This document shows positions 6,942 to 14,218 of a stretch of DNA of 41,122 nucleotides, one piece after another. Source of the stretch: Desulfovibrio sp. OttesenSCG-928-G15 (GTDB lineage: Bacteria; Desulfobacterota; Desulfovibrionia; Desulfovibrionales; Desulfovibrionaceae); the NCBI GenBank assembly GCA_030266525.1, contig JAJDIC010000011.1:1-41122 (forward strand), read 5' to 3'. A program made the translations under genes and the position numbers. Under the pieces are notes generated by a model. The model searched no databases. It saw only the letters and a list, made by a program, of their open reading frames with translations, and had not been told where the DNA came from. Each line of letters opens with the position of its first letter. Positions within the stretch are counted from its first letter, which is position 1.

Positions 6942-8331
6942 AGGTCTTTACCTCTCGGCCGCGCGGCAAAAAATTGGGGTTGCGGATATCCGGGTTAAGG
7001 CGCAACAACTCGTCGGCCCGGCTGTAATCGCCATACAGCCGGTGCGCCAACAGGTGATGGTTAAGGGGCACGGCAAGGGTATGGGTAACAAGGGGCGGGC
7101 GGGCATTGATAACGGCCCGGCCAAGCTCTTGCACGGCGTAAGCTGCGGCGCGCAACTCCCGGATAACCGGATAGGCGTAACGCGGCGGCAAGGCTACGCG
7201 CACAGTATCAATAGTATCTTGCAAGCGCTCCCGGATATTGCCCACAATGGCCTCAACCTCTGCCGGGCTTAAGGTGGGGTCTTTGGCCTCGTCCTCTAAA
7301 ATCTCACAGGCTACCTCGGTGATATTTTTGGTCTGGACAAGGTTTATTGCGGCGTTGGCGATAGTTGTAGCCTGCCCGGCGGCTGTTTTGGTGTCGGCGT
7401 TTTGGGCAAGCGCAGTGCCGCTTGCGCCGGGGGCAGTGGTTACGCCGCCTGTTGCGGCAGAGCCGGTTACAGGGGCCGTGCTGTATATCTTGCCGGTATC
7501 TGCCGTGGCCCTGGCTGTGCCGTTGCCGGTAGCGTTACTGCTGGTATCGGCGTACAGGGGGCCGGGCTGGCTGCCGCTGGTGCGGCCCTTGTACTGGTCA
7601 GACAGGCGTTGCCAGTTTGTATGGCGGGTATCTTGCTCTGACAGGTCGATATCTGCCGCGTCCCGCGCCTTGTTTGCCGCACTTTCCATCTGTGGCAGTA
7701 ACGCGGAGGGGAAATTAAGGAATGACAAGGCTATGGAGGGCAGGCTTACAATGTTGGCGATAAAGTTTGATGCGCCGGTAAAAATAGCGGCAACGGTGGC
7801 AAGCAAACCTGCGCCGGGTACGGCAGCAATAAACTGGCTTACCCAGGCGGTGATGCCGCCGCTCATAAAATCTCGCGCGGCCTCTAACGCCGCCTGTATG
7901 GTGGCAAGTGCGCCGGAGGCTTTGCCCGCTGCTGTGCTGGCCCCGGCAAAGAAGGGGTTGGCGAGGCCGGACTCGACAAAGGTCAGGTCTACGTTACAGC
8001 GCTGTGGGCCTTCGGCTTCGTGGTGGATGCTAAAACTATCCACCATTACTTTACGCGGGCCGAATACCGGGTGAACAAGCTCGGCCTCGCCGCCTTGTTC
8101 CAAGGCCTCGACAAAAGTTTTTAGTCGCGCGCCAAAGCCCGGCCCCCAAAAAAAGGCTTTCAGCTTATGGGTGCGGGCCTTGCGGCCCATATCGTCAATC
8201 TCGCCGCCCTCTCTAAAGGGGTACTCGTGCACGGCAAGGGCGCGCGCGGAATCGTCGTCTGTCAACTCGCAATAAAATTGTACGCCCCGGTAGGAGGCCT
8301 CAAGCCAATCATTTAACGGTAAAAAACTCAT
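6931..8331 (-). CDS. N: Tail protein N-like (Mu gp43, DNA circularisation N-terminal domain)
   Basis: 466 residues. The N-terminal 130 residues (SYRGVQFYCELTDDDSARAL, HEYPFREGGEIDDMGR, KAFFWGPGF, EAELVHPVFGPRKVMVDSFS) match the domain misnamed DNA circularisation protein. It is actually a tail component between tape measure and hub. A hydrophobic stretch near 185-235 and a low-complexity Thr/Ala/Gly stretch near 270-335 follow. The C-terminus (HHLLAHRLYGDYSRADELLRLNPDIRNPNFLPRG) is the usual LysM-like ending. Overlaps neighbours on both sides. Confidence 0.85.
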   Translation of the reverse strand: MSFLPLNDWLEASYRGVQFYCELTDDDSARALAVHEYPFREGGEIDDMGRKARTHKLKAFFWGPGFGARLKTFVEALEQGGEAELVHPVFGPRKVMVDSFSIHHEAEGPQRCNVDLTFVESGLANPFFAGASTAAGKASGALATIQAALEAARDFMSGGITAWVSQFIAAVPGAGLLATVAAIFTGASNFIANIVSLPSIALSFLNFPSALLPQMESAANKARDAADIDLSEQDTRHTNWQRLSDQYKGRTSGSQPGPLYADTSSNATGNGTARATADTGKIYSTAPVTGSAATGGVTTAPGASGTALAQNADTKTAAGQATTIANAAINLVQTKNITEVACEILEDEAKDPTLSPAEVEAIVGNIRERLQDTIDTVRVALPPRYAYPVIRELRAAAYAVQELGRAVINARPPLVTHTLAVPLNHHLLAHRLYGDYSRADELLRLNPDIRNPNFLPRGREVKTYAK

Positions 8332-10859
8332 GGCCTCATCCCCCGGAAAGAGTCTGTGTATACGCGTTCGCCAATGATTGCGGCTACTTGTCTGCCGTCT
8401 ATCTGCACGACAATATGATTTTTAAGGTCGATATTGTTTTCCACCGGCGTGGGGTTAACGGGCGTTGGCTCTACGGTAACTTCTGGCGGTGGGGGCGTGG
8501 CGGCCGGACCGGGCAGGGGCACAAGGCCCTGCTCCATCTGGCGGCGGCTTAAGTTGGGGCCAAGGTCGGGCGCGCCGTTAGCTATAGCGTCAAGGGCTTC
8601 CTCTGCGGCTTTTGCGCCTACTGTCATACCCAAAATTGAACCTATCAGCCCGCCAAGGGCAGCGCCAAGCGGGCCGAAGGTTGCCCCGGCTGTTGCGCCT
8701 GCCTTGCCGCCTATTGCGGCCCCGCCCCAAGAGGCTGCGTCTATGCCCAGGGACTTAAGAGCGTCACTGCCGCTGCCGTCTGAGGCGTTGGCAGCGCCCG
8801 CAAGCAAGGTGCCAGCGGTTACCACAATAGCGGCCTTGCCTTTGCCTGTTGTGTTTTGGGGTGCGGGTGTGGCCTTACCCGGTATTATTGTGCTGGCGGG
8901 GGTTGAGGCCGCGACTTGCAACCCTGCAAGGCTGGGCTTGCCCGTTACAAGCGCCGGGTGGGTAGGCGTACCATATTGCGCCGCAAAATGCGCGCCGGGG
9001 CGGCGGCCTGTATGCACCGCGTTAAGTTCGGCAAACACTTTGCCGCGCGGGGTATTTTTTGCGTCAGGGCGGCCCGGTCGTATATCATACGCCGGGCGGG
9101 AGGCGGGCAAAGCCACGCTTGGCGTAGCCTTGCCACCAGGGGTGCTTGAGGCTGTGGGCTTGGCCTTGCCGCGCATGGCCCGGTCACGGGCTGGCCCGGC
9201 CTTGCCACCAAACAGCATCCTGCCCCCTGCCACTGCGCCTATGCCTGCGGCTGTAAGTACAACAGCGGCGGTCAATTCGGGTAACGCAGTTGCTAACCCG
9301 GTAACGCCGTCAAGCACGGTGCCCAACACGGGGGAAAGTTTTTCAAACTGTTGTTGCAGTGCGTTAAGCACAGCGTTTTGGGCTTGTTCTGCCTTGTTTT
9401 TCAGGGACTCGCGGTTTAAAGCAAGGTCTTTATCCACACTGCCGTCTGAGTTTTGCAGGGCCTTTGCGCCGCGCTTGTAGCCTTCCCAATCGCCGCCGTA
9501 AGTGGCGCGGGCTGCGTCCAAAGCTTCGCCGGACAGGCCCATTTTTGTAAGCACGGCAGTTAACCGGGCTTCCATGGCCTTTAGCAGATTGTCTTTTTGT
9601 GCGCCTTCTGCCCCTTGGAGTTGCTTGGACAGTTTTTGATATTCCTTGTCTTTGTCCAACTGGCTGTGGACAATGTTACCAAAGGCCTCAATGCTGCCTT
9701 GCCCGTGCTCTGCGGCTGCTGTTGTAATACTTTTGTCCCGGTCTACCCGGTAATTTTTCTTTAAACTGTTCCGTACGCCGTTGGACAAGATAGCCGTGTT
9801 CAAAGCCTTTGCCCCGGTGGCTGCGCCGGAAGCATCGCCCGTGCCCTGGCTGCCGCGCATGATGGCAGACAGCATATCCCCTACGGAGCGCATGTCTGTG
9901 GCGTTATCCTTGGACAACACGCTGGACAGGGCGGTCAGGGTATCGCCGTAGGTCATGCCGCCTTGTGCTGCTGCCGCGTGGGCCATGTCCAACACGCGGT
10001 TAATCTGGTCCGGGGCAAAGCCTTTTTGACTTATGCCCGCTGCAAATTTGGCGACAAGGGCACTGTCCGTGCCGGTAGCGGTGGCTGCGCCGGTTACGGC
10101 GGGCAACACTTGTGCCATTTTGTCCGCGCTTACCCCGCCATAGGCCAAGACATGCGCGGCGCTTGTCGCACTATCACGGGTGCCGCGCCCGTTTGACGCG
10201 GCGTCCGTAATCATTTTGTCCACTTCACCCATGCCCGCCTTGCGGCCTTCCAAGTCGCGCTTGTGGTACAGGCGATTAGCGATATTGGCCCGGTTGGCTT
10301 CGTAGGCTATGGGGTTACCAATAGTCATTAACGCGGCAGTGCCGCCCATTGCCACACCCCCGGCAAGGCCCACGCCTTTACCTATGGTGCCCATGGCGCT
10401 TTTAAGGCGGCTTACTTCCCTTCCTGCGCGGCGGCCTTCTTCTGTCACCCCGCGCAGTCCGCGCCGGGCGCGGGCCATGTCTTCGCGCCCGGCTTCCTTG
10501 GCTGCCTTTGCTGTGCCCTGCAAGGCTGTGCCTGCATCTTTGGCTGCGCGGGCTGTTGCCTTGCCCGCCTGTTCCCCGGCGCGGCCTGCGTCTTTTGCGG
10601 CACGGGCAGAGGCTACGTGCGCGGCAGTTGTGGCCTTGCCCAGGTTGGTAGCGGTGTTGGCCTGGGCCTGCATCACCTTTTGGGCGTGTGCCCCGGCCTT
10701 GCCAAAAGACTGCCCGGCCTGTGCCCCGGCCTTGCCTGCGCTGGCGCTGGCCTTTTCGACTTCCTTGCTTTTGGCTGCAACGCTGTCTAAGGCGGCCCCG
10801 GCCTGTGCGGATAACTTGTCATCCGCTTCCAGGGTTGCTTTGATTTTCATTTCAGCCAT
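8328..10859 (-). CDS. Tail tape measure protein
   Basis: 843 residues from ATG 10859 (MAEMKIKATLEADDKL). AAGGA lies just upstream, and the start overlaps the end of the frameshifted chaperone, which argues against the longer ORF that begins at 10967. The N-terminal 130 residues are an Ala/Gly/Lys-rich helical repeat (KAGAQAGQSFGKAGAHAQ). A globular part follows (about 180-480), then hydrophobic segments near 575-600 and 785-805, and a Pro-rich tail region. Length sets tail length and the protein is ejected into the host. The chaperone gene pair directly upstream is typical. Confidence 0.88.
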   Translation of the reverse strand: MAEMKIKATLEADDKLSAQAGAALDSVAAKSKEVEKASASAGKAGAQAGQSFGKAGAHAQKVMQAQANTATNLGKATTAAHVASARAAKDAGRAGEQAGKATARAAKDAGTALQGTAKAAKEAGREDMARARRGLRGVTEEGRRAGREVSRLKSAMGTIGKGVGLAGGVAMGGTAALMTIGNPIAYEANRANIANRLYHKRDLEGRKAGMGEVDKMITDAASNGRGTRDSATSAAHVLAYGGVSADKMAQVLPAVTGAATATGTDSALVAKFAAGISQKGFAPDQINRVLDMAHAAAAQGGMTYGDTLTALSSVLSKDNATDMRSVGDMLSAIMRGSQGTGDASGAATGAKALNTAILSNGVRNSLKKNYRVDRDKSITTAAAEHGQGSIEAFGNIVHSQLDKDKEYQKLSKQLQGAEGAQKDNLLKAMEARLTAVLTKMGLSGEALDAARATYGGDWEGYKRGAKALQNSDGSVDKDLALNRESLKNKAEQAQNAVLNALQQQFEKLSPVLGTVLDGVTGLATALPELTAAVVLTAAGIGAVAGGRMLFGGKAGPARDRAMRGKAKPTASSTPGGKATPSVALPASRPAYDIRPGRPDAKNTPRGKVFAELNAVHTGRRPGAHFAAQYGTPTHPALVTGKPSLAGLQVAASTPASTIIPGKATPAPQNTTGKGKAAIVVTAGTLLAGAANASDGSGSDALKSLGIDAASWGGAAIGGKAGATAGATFGPLGAALGGLIGSILGMTVGAKAAEEALDAIANGAPDLGPNLSRRQMEQGLVPLPGPAATPPPPEVTVEPTPVNPTPVENNIDLKNHIVVQIDGRQVAAIIGERVYTDSFRGMRP

Positions 10860-11393
10860 TTTTTTTCCTTCGCACGCAAGTATATTGTATTCTGTCGGGG
10901 CTTTCTTTGACGGGGGCGGGCTTCGGGCTTGGGGCTGGCCCGGCCAAGCTTTGGGCGGGCAAGGCATCCAAGCACAGGGCCATGGCTTGCACGGGGTTCA
11001 TTTTGTCAATTTCTGCCCCGGCAAAGCCCGCCCTTTGCAGGGCTAGCCGAAGAGTTCGCAATCCTCGGGATCTGAGTAGCATTTCAACTCGCGCTGCTTT
11101 TTTTCCAGGGTGTTTTCTGCCTCCTTGAGGGTGCTGTAATCAGCGGCTGGCAAGCTTGCCAGCAGTTCGGCGGTGATTTTTTCGGGTGGAATATTGCCCA
11201 AAGAGGTGATGGTACGCGCCCATGTATGGCGGTCTACGCGCGCCTGTGTGGGGTTGCTTTCGGGCATCAGTACGGCCAGTTCTTCAATGGCGCATTCCAC
11301 ATCTTCCAACGTAGGCATACGCATTTCGCCTACGCGGTACAATTTGCCTTCGTACTCAAGGCCATACGTAAGTTTAAAGGGTACTTTCAGCAT
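10852..11393 (-). CDS. Tail assembly chaperone, frameshifted long form (gp41-gp42)
   Basis: A -1 shift at A AAA AAG (11103-11097) after codon 99 of the short form would join it to an overlapping frame for 81 more residues and give a 180-residue protein. The extension begins AARVEMLLRSRG and contains LALQRAGFAGAEIDKMNPVQAMALCLDAL, like the C-terminal part of chaperone long forms such as lambda GT and the Mu gp41/42 pair. Its stop (10854-10852) overlaps the tape measure start. The heptamer is the classic dnaX slippery site in the correct phase. Confidence 0.7.
11043..11393 (-). CDS. Tail assembly chaperone, short form (Mu gp41-like)
   Basis: 116 residues, starting 3 bp after the tube gene. It reads KVPFKLTYGLEYEGKLYRVGEMRMPTLEDVECAIEEL, the usual opening of the Mu gp41 / tail assembly chaperone family. 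It binds and coats the tape measure before the tube polymerises. The short form ends at 11043, 17 codons after the slippery heptamer. Confidence 0.85.
   Translation of the reverse strand: MLKVPFKLTYGLEYEGKLYRVGEMRMPTLEDVECAIEELAVLMPESNPTQARVDRHTWARTITSLGNIPPEKITAELLASLPAADYSTLKEAENTLEKKQRELKCYSDPEDCELFG
11097..11103 (-). promoter_or_regulatory. Programmed -1 ribosomal frameshift site
   Basis: The minus strand reads GAA AAA AAG in frame, i.e. the slippery heptamer A AAA AAG in the phase used by dnaX. It lies inside the chaperone gene just before an overlapping -1 frame that stays open to the tape measure gene. I did not define a downstream stimulatory stem. Confidence 0.7.
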
Positions 11394-11395
11394 GA

Positions 11396-11773
11396 TTATT
11401 CCTCGATTTTGTTGAGGGCGATGATTTCCACGTCAATACGGGCCTCATTGTCGATTTCGTACTTGTCGGATACCTTGGTACTGTAGCAGTCAAGGTAACT
11501 GATACGCTTGCCGCCCTCGGCAACGGGGGCAACGGTAACCTTGCCGCCTTCCATGTTGTCCCAATCAAAGGCAGAATCATCTTTGGGGATAGCGGCGGTT
11601 ATAGACAGGTTCCAGGCCTTTATGTCCCGGTAAAAACCCAAAGACCGACCTGTGCTGTTCATGGTTTTTACAGGCTTGCGTCCGGGGTCGTGCTCCACGC
11701 TCAAACTGACAATCTCAAATTCGCGGCCGTTGTGCTCAAACGTTACCGCGCCAATGTACTCTTTCAGGGCCAT
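11396..11773 (-). CDS. M: Tail tube protein M-like (Mu gp40)
   Basis: 125 residues from ATG 11773 (MALKEYIGAVTFEHNGREFEIVSLS), chosen over an in-frame ATG 11 codons upstream because AAGAAGG sits just ahead of it. The family is the inner tube of Myo-type tails (KPVKTMNSTGRSLGFYRDIKAWNLSI is characteristic). In Mu, M directly follows sheath L. Here a plus-strand cassette of about 2.2 kb separates them, and M has its own late promoter (11821-11872). Confidence 0.85.
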   Translation of the reverse strand: MALKEYIGAVTFEHNGREFEIVSLSVEHDPGRKPVKTMNSTGRSLGFYRDIKAWNLSITAAIPKDDSAFDWDNMEGGKVTVAPVAEGGKRISYLDCYSTKVSDKYEIDNEARIDVEIIALNKIEE

Positions 11774-11820
11774 AGCTTTTCCTTCTTGCTTTTGGGTTAC
11801 GCACATAGCGTGTGCTGGCA

Positions 11821-11872
11821 GTTCCCACGATAGTGGGAACGGGAGGGCAAAGAAGGAGGAAGGGCTTCGGTA
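11821..11872 (-). promoter_or_regulatory. Late promoter C (tube-to-spike block)
   Basis: Minus-strand box TACCGAAGCCCTTCCTCC (11872-11855), 22 bp gap, then TATCGT (11832-11827) at the centre of a perfect 8-bp-arm palindrome GTTCCCAC-GATA-GTGGGAAC (11821-11840). The expected start near 11820 leaves a leader of about 47 nt with a normal ribosome binding site before M. The box lies in the 165-bp gap between M and the reversed moron gene. Confidence 0.75.
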
Positions 11873-11894
11873 TGGACGGGGCGGGGCACGATGG

Positions 11895-11919
11895 TATAGT
11901 TATGCATCTGGACATGCAT
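11895..11919 (+). promoter_or_regulatory. Possible moron promoter and operator
   Basis: TATAGT (11895-11900) resembles a -10 element, and two ATGCAT palindromes (11902-11907, 11914-11919) 12 bp apart follow. They sit 20-40 bp upstream of the moron start codon. I see no good -35. A protein that binds across the two ATGCAT half-sites could repress this promoter. Confidence 0.3.
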
Positions 11920-11937
11920 TTATCAGGCGAGGTTACT

Positions 11938-12855
11938 ATGTCCCAGTATGCTTTTTACGTTGCTTATGACGGCCCGGCGCTGGAAAGCAGCCAAATGGAC
12001 GTGCGCGAACTTGCGCCCGCGCTGATTGCCTTGGCTGACGCCTTTGATGAGGCGAACAAAATACTGAACGGGGACAGGGCAGAAATACACCTTGATGTGA
12101 AGGGGTCTTTTAAGTCCGGCTGTTTTGGCATTGACCTTGTAGGTGTTCAGGGAGTTACAAACTCTATCCTCAATTTTTTTGGCAACATACACTTACAAGA
12201 TGCATCCGCCGTTGCCGGGCTGCTTGGCTTTTCGGCTGGCAGTGCAGCTACAAGCCTGATTGCCGCCATACGCTGGATGCGCGGGCGAAAGATAACCAAG
12301 GTGGATGTTGAGGGGAAAAACGCGACAATTTACATTGGCGACAAGTATTTTCGTACAGAAAAAGCGGTTATTGACATGCTGCACAATACGCGCATACGCA
12401 AAGCTTTTGAGGCAGCCATTGCCGCGCCACTGCGTAAGAGCGGTATGCAAAGTTTTGCCGTTGCAGCCGGAGAAAAAGAGCCTTTTTGTATAGTAGAAAA
12501 AGAAGATGCGGAATATTTCCTAACGCCTCCCATAAACGAAGAGCTACTAGACGAAAAAGAGTACGAAACAAGCGTACAGGTAGTGGGCGTGACCTTTAAA
12601 GACAATAATAAATGGCGGTTTTCGGACGGGACTTCTCATTTTTACGCGGATATGCTGGACGAAATTTTCCTCAGCAAAATCAGCAAGCATGAAATTGCCT
12701 TTGCGAAAGATGATATCCTCACAGTGGTGATGCGAGAGCGGCAAAGCCTAGCGGACGATGAGATAAAAACGGAGCGCACTGTACTGAAAGTGCTGGCCCA
12801 CAGGACGGCGGCTTTACAACTGGGGTTACCGATAAGCCCACAAGGTACTGAATAA
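11938..12855 (+). CDS. Accessory (moron) protein of unknown function
   Basis: 305 residues from ATG 11938, with GAGG seven bases upstream. The N-terminus reads YVAYDGPALESSQMDVRELAPALIALADAFDEANKILNGD. A GSFKSGCFGIDLVGVQG strand region follows, and then a hydrophobic Gly/Ala segment near 90-110 (AGLLGFSAGSAATSLIAAI) that could enter a membrane. The C-terminal half is a mixed alpha/beta domain with VQVVGVTFKDNNKWRFSDG. I recall similar uncharacterised proteins in other prophages but know no tested function. Opposite orientation, own promoter and terminator, and lower GC than neighbours mark it as lysogenic cargo; superinfection exclusion or defence is possible but unproven. Confidence 0.8.
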   Translation: MSQYAFYVAYDGPALESSQMDVRELAPALIALADAFDEANKILNGDRAEIHLDVKGSFKSGCFGIDLVGVQGVTNSILNFFGNIHLQDASAVAGLLGFSAGSAATSLIAAIRWMRGRKITKVDVEGKNATIYIGDKYFRTEKAVIDMLHNTRIRKAFEAAIAAPLRKSGMQSFAVAAGEKEPFCIVEKEDAEYFLTPPINEELLDEKEYETSVQVVGVTFKDNNKWRFSDGTSHFYADMLDEIFLSKISKHEIAFAKDDILTVVMRERQSLADDEIKTERTVLKVLAHRTAALQLGLPISPQGTE

Positions 12856-12897
12856 CGCGCCCCAAGTGTCAAATATCCTGCACACACATATTGCAAA

Positions 12898-12938
12898 CGC
12901 GCTGAAAATATCGTAAGGTATTTCCAGCGCGCTAGTTT
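12898..12938 (+). terminator. Terminator after the moron gene
   Basis: CGCGCTGAAAATA (12898-12910) and TATTTCCAGCGCG (12919-12931) form a 13-bp stem with one mismatch, followed shortly by TTTTA on the plus strand. It lies 43 bp after the moron stop codon and would also form a hairpin in a minus-strand transcript coming from the sheath gene. Confidence 0.55.
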
Positions 12939-12949
12939 TACGCTAACGG

Positions 12950-13009
12950 CCCGGTGGGGAGTTACGACCTCCCACACCAGACCTAACCACTTACAGTGAG
13001 GACACACTG
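12950..13009 (+). ncRNA. Structured leader of the Rha-family gene (C4-RNA-like, tentative)
   Basis: GGTGGGGAG (12953-12961) pairs with CTCCCACACC (12969-12978) round a TTACGAC loop. Further on, CAGTG (12994-12998) and CACTG (13005-13009) form a hairpin that displays the AGGA of the ribosome binding site in its loop. From memory, the first hairpin resembles the C4 antisense RNA that controls antirepressor genes in phages such as P1. The gene downstream is of the antirepressor/Rha class, which agrees. I could not identify the complementary target segments, so the family call is weak. Confidence 0.35.
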
Positions 13010-13011
13010 AA

Positions 13012-13599
13012 ATGGCTGAAAAGACCATACCCTTTCCTATTGCCCAAGGCAAGTCCTTTTCCCTCGAAAACCCCGTAGCTGTAGAGTATATGCCGGACGG
13101 CAACACGCCCGCTGTTACTTCGTTGCAGCTTGCCGAACATTTCGGCATCCACCATCGTAATGTACTGCGGGATATCCGCTCTGTTTTGCGCAAAATTCCG
13201 CAAGAATGGGGACTGCTCAATTTTGAACAGTCCGAATATCTCAACGCGCAGAACAAAGAGCAGCCCTACTACCTCCTAACCCGTGACGGGTTCACCCTCC
13301 TCGCCATGGGCTACAACTCTACCCGCGCCATAGCGTGGAAGCTGCGCTATATCGCCGCCTTTAACGCCCTTGAAGCGGCCGTGTTGGAGCAGGCAGGCCG
13401 GGAGGGGTATCTTGCGGGTGCTGCCAAGCAGCGGGAAATGATAACGCGGGGGAAGAAGTACCGGCGCAACATGGCGCGGGCTGTGGCGTATCGGGCCAAG
13501 GGCTTAAGCTACCCGGACATTGCCAAGCTGCTTGATATACACAGCCGGGCTGTGTATCAAATGGTGCAGAATGCCCAAAAGCTGGGGCTGGCCGAATGA
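13012..13599 (+). CDS. Rha-family phage regulatory protein with C-terminal helix-turn-helix
   Basis: 195 residues. Residues about 30-115 form a Rha domain (VTSLQLAEHFGIHHRNVLRDIRSVL, then YYLLTRDGFTLLAMGYNSTRAIAWKLRYIAAFNALE). A C-terminal region near 150-195 (RAKGLSYPDIAKLLDIHSRAVYQMVQ) looks like a DNA-binding helix-turn-helix. Rha proteins and related antirepressors affect phage development. Here the gene lies in the reversed cassette behind a structured leader and overlaps the next small ORF by 4 bp (ATGA). A role in induction or in competing with other prophages is inference. Confidence 0.85.
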   Translation: MAEKTIPFPIAQGKSFSLENPVAVEYMPDGNTPAVTSLQLAEHFGIHHRNVLRDIRSVLRKIPQEWGLLNFEQSEYLNAQNKEQPYYLLTRDGFTLLAMGYNSTRAIAWKLRYIAAFNALEAAVLEQAGREGYLAGAAKQREMITRGKKYRRNMARAVAYRAKGLSYPDIAKLLDIHSRAVYQMVQNAQKLGLAE

Positions 13600-13775
13600 A
13601 CATACCGCAAGAACTGGAGGAAATTAGCGGCATGTTGGCGTATCTTGACGAAAGCCTTACCGTGGCGCGGGATATTGATTATTCTGACCAAGCCATAGTT
13701 GGGGCGTCCTATGTGTTTTATATCATGCGGCAAAGGCTGGAAGAACTACGCGCTGAGCTTGTAGCGGAAGGTTAA
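13596..13775 (+). CDS. Small protein of unknown function, coupled to the Rha-family gene
   Basis: 59 residues; its ATG overlaps the Rha stop (ATGA), so it is translated by coupling. The sequence is acidic, begins MNIPQELEEISGMLAYLDESL and ends LEELRAELVAEG, and is probably two or three helices. No family recognised. The operon ends at the hairpin at 13782. Confidence 0.65.
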   Translation: MNIPQELEEISGMLAYLDESLTVARDIDYSDQAIVGASYVFYIMRQRLEELRAELVAEG

Positions 13776-13781
13776 AACCAG

Positions 13782-13815
13782 AAACGGCCCGGAATTTTTT
13801 CGGGCCGTTTGCTTT
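13782..13815 (+). terminator. Terminator after the Rha operon, near-symmetric
   Basis: AAACGGCCCG (13782-13791) and CGGGCCGTTT (13801-13810) form a perfect 10-bp stem, followed by GCTTTT on plus. On minus the stem is followed by CTGGTTTT, so it could also weaken transcription leaving the sheath gene. Confidence 0.6.
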
Positions 13816-13869
13816 TGGTGGGGCTTGCTATTAGTGAAGGGTATTAACCTATTAACATGGAGTCCTATT

Positions 13870-14055
13870 ATGTCACAAAAAGTATCGCTTGATGTTCTTT
13901 TGCCCGTGGCTGCGGAGTTGTTTAAAACCATTCCAACACATGAACGGTCTAAGCCCGAAAACAGGCAGCAACGCGAATCCCAGGCCAAGGCCCTAGCGGA
14001 AATGTTCGCAAGCTTTACTTTGGATCTTCAACAACGGTTAAGTCCCGAAAAGTGA
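13870..14055 (+). CDS. Small protein of unknown function (moron cassette)
   Basis: 61 residues from ATG 13870 with GGAG upstream (an in-frame start 15 codons earlier has none). Begins MSQKVSLDVLLPVAAELFKT and has a polar KPENRQQRESQAKALAEMF helix. Unknown family. It is separated from the Rha operon by a terminator, so it has its own promoter. Its last 41 bp overlap a convergent minus-strand ORF (14015-14209). Confidence 0.5.
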   Translation: MSQKVSLDVLLPVAAELFKTIPTHERSKPENRQQRESQAKALAEMFASFTLDLQQRLSPEK

Positions 14056-14209
14056 ACGAGGCAACAAAGCCCGAGGGGACAGAGACTTTATTCATGGCGG
14101 CTGCCAAAACGGCAGCCGCTTCCAGCATATCCAAATCATCCACCAAGCTGGCGATATAATCCACGGTTACCATACCCGCAGAGGTAAGTTTTCTATCTTC
14201 CAACAACAC
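14015..14209 (-). CDS. Small protein after the tail sheath gene, unknown
   Basis: 64 residues starting at a GTG (14209) behind GGGAGGGG, 9 bp after the sheath stop codon, so it fits the late operon. Begins MLLEDRKLTSAGMVTVDYIASLVDDLDMLEAAAVLAAAM; mostly helical with an acidic start. No family recognised. It may be the last gene before the reversed cassette. Confidence 0.55.
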   Translation of the reverse strand: MLLEDRKLTSAGMVTVDYIASLVDDLDMLEAAAVLAAAMNKVSVPSGFVASFTFRDLTVVEDPK

Positions 14210-14218
14210 AGCCCCTCC

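Noticed and set aside
8434..9480. Long plus-strand ORF opposite the tape measure gene
   Set aside because: Ala/Pro-rich composition of an antisense shadow in GC-rich DNA, no ribosome binding site and fully inside a recognised gene.
10860..10967. Longer N-terminus for the tape measure (start at 10967)
   Set aside because: The added residues are low-complexity, lie within the chaperone -1 frame, and a good ribosome binding site precedes 10859.
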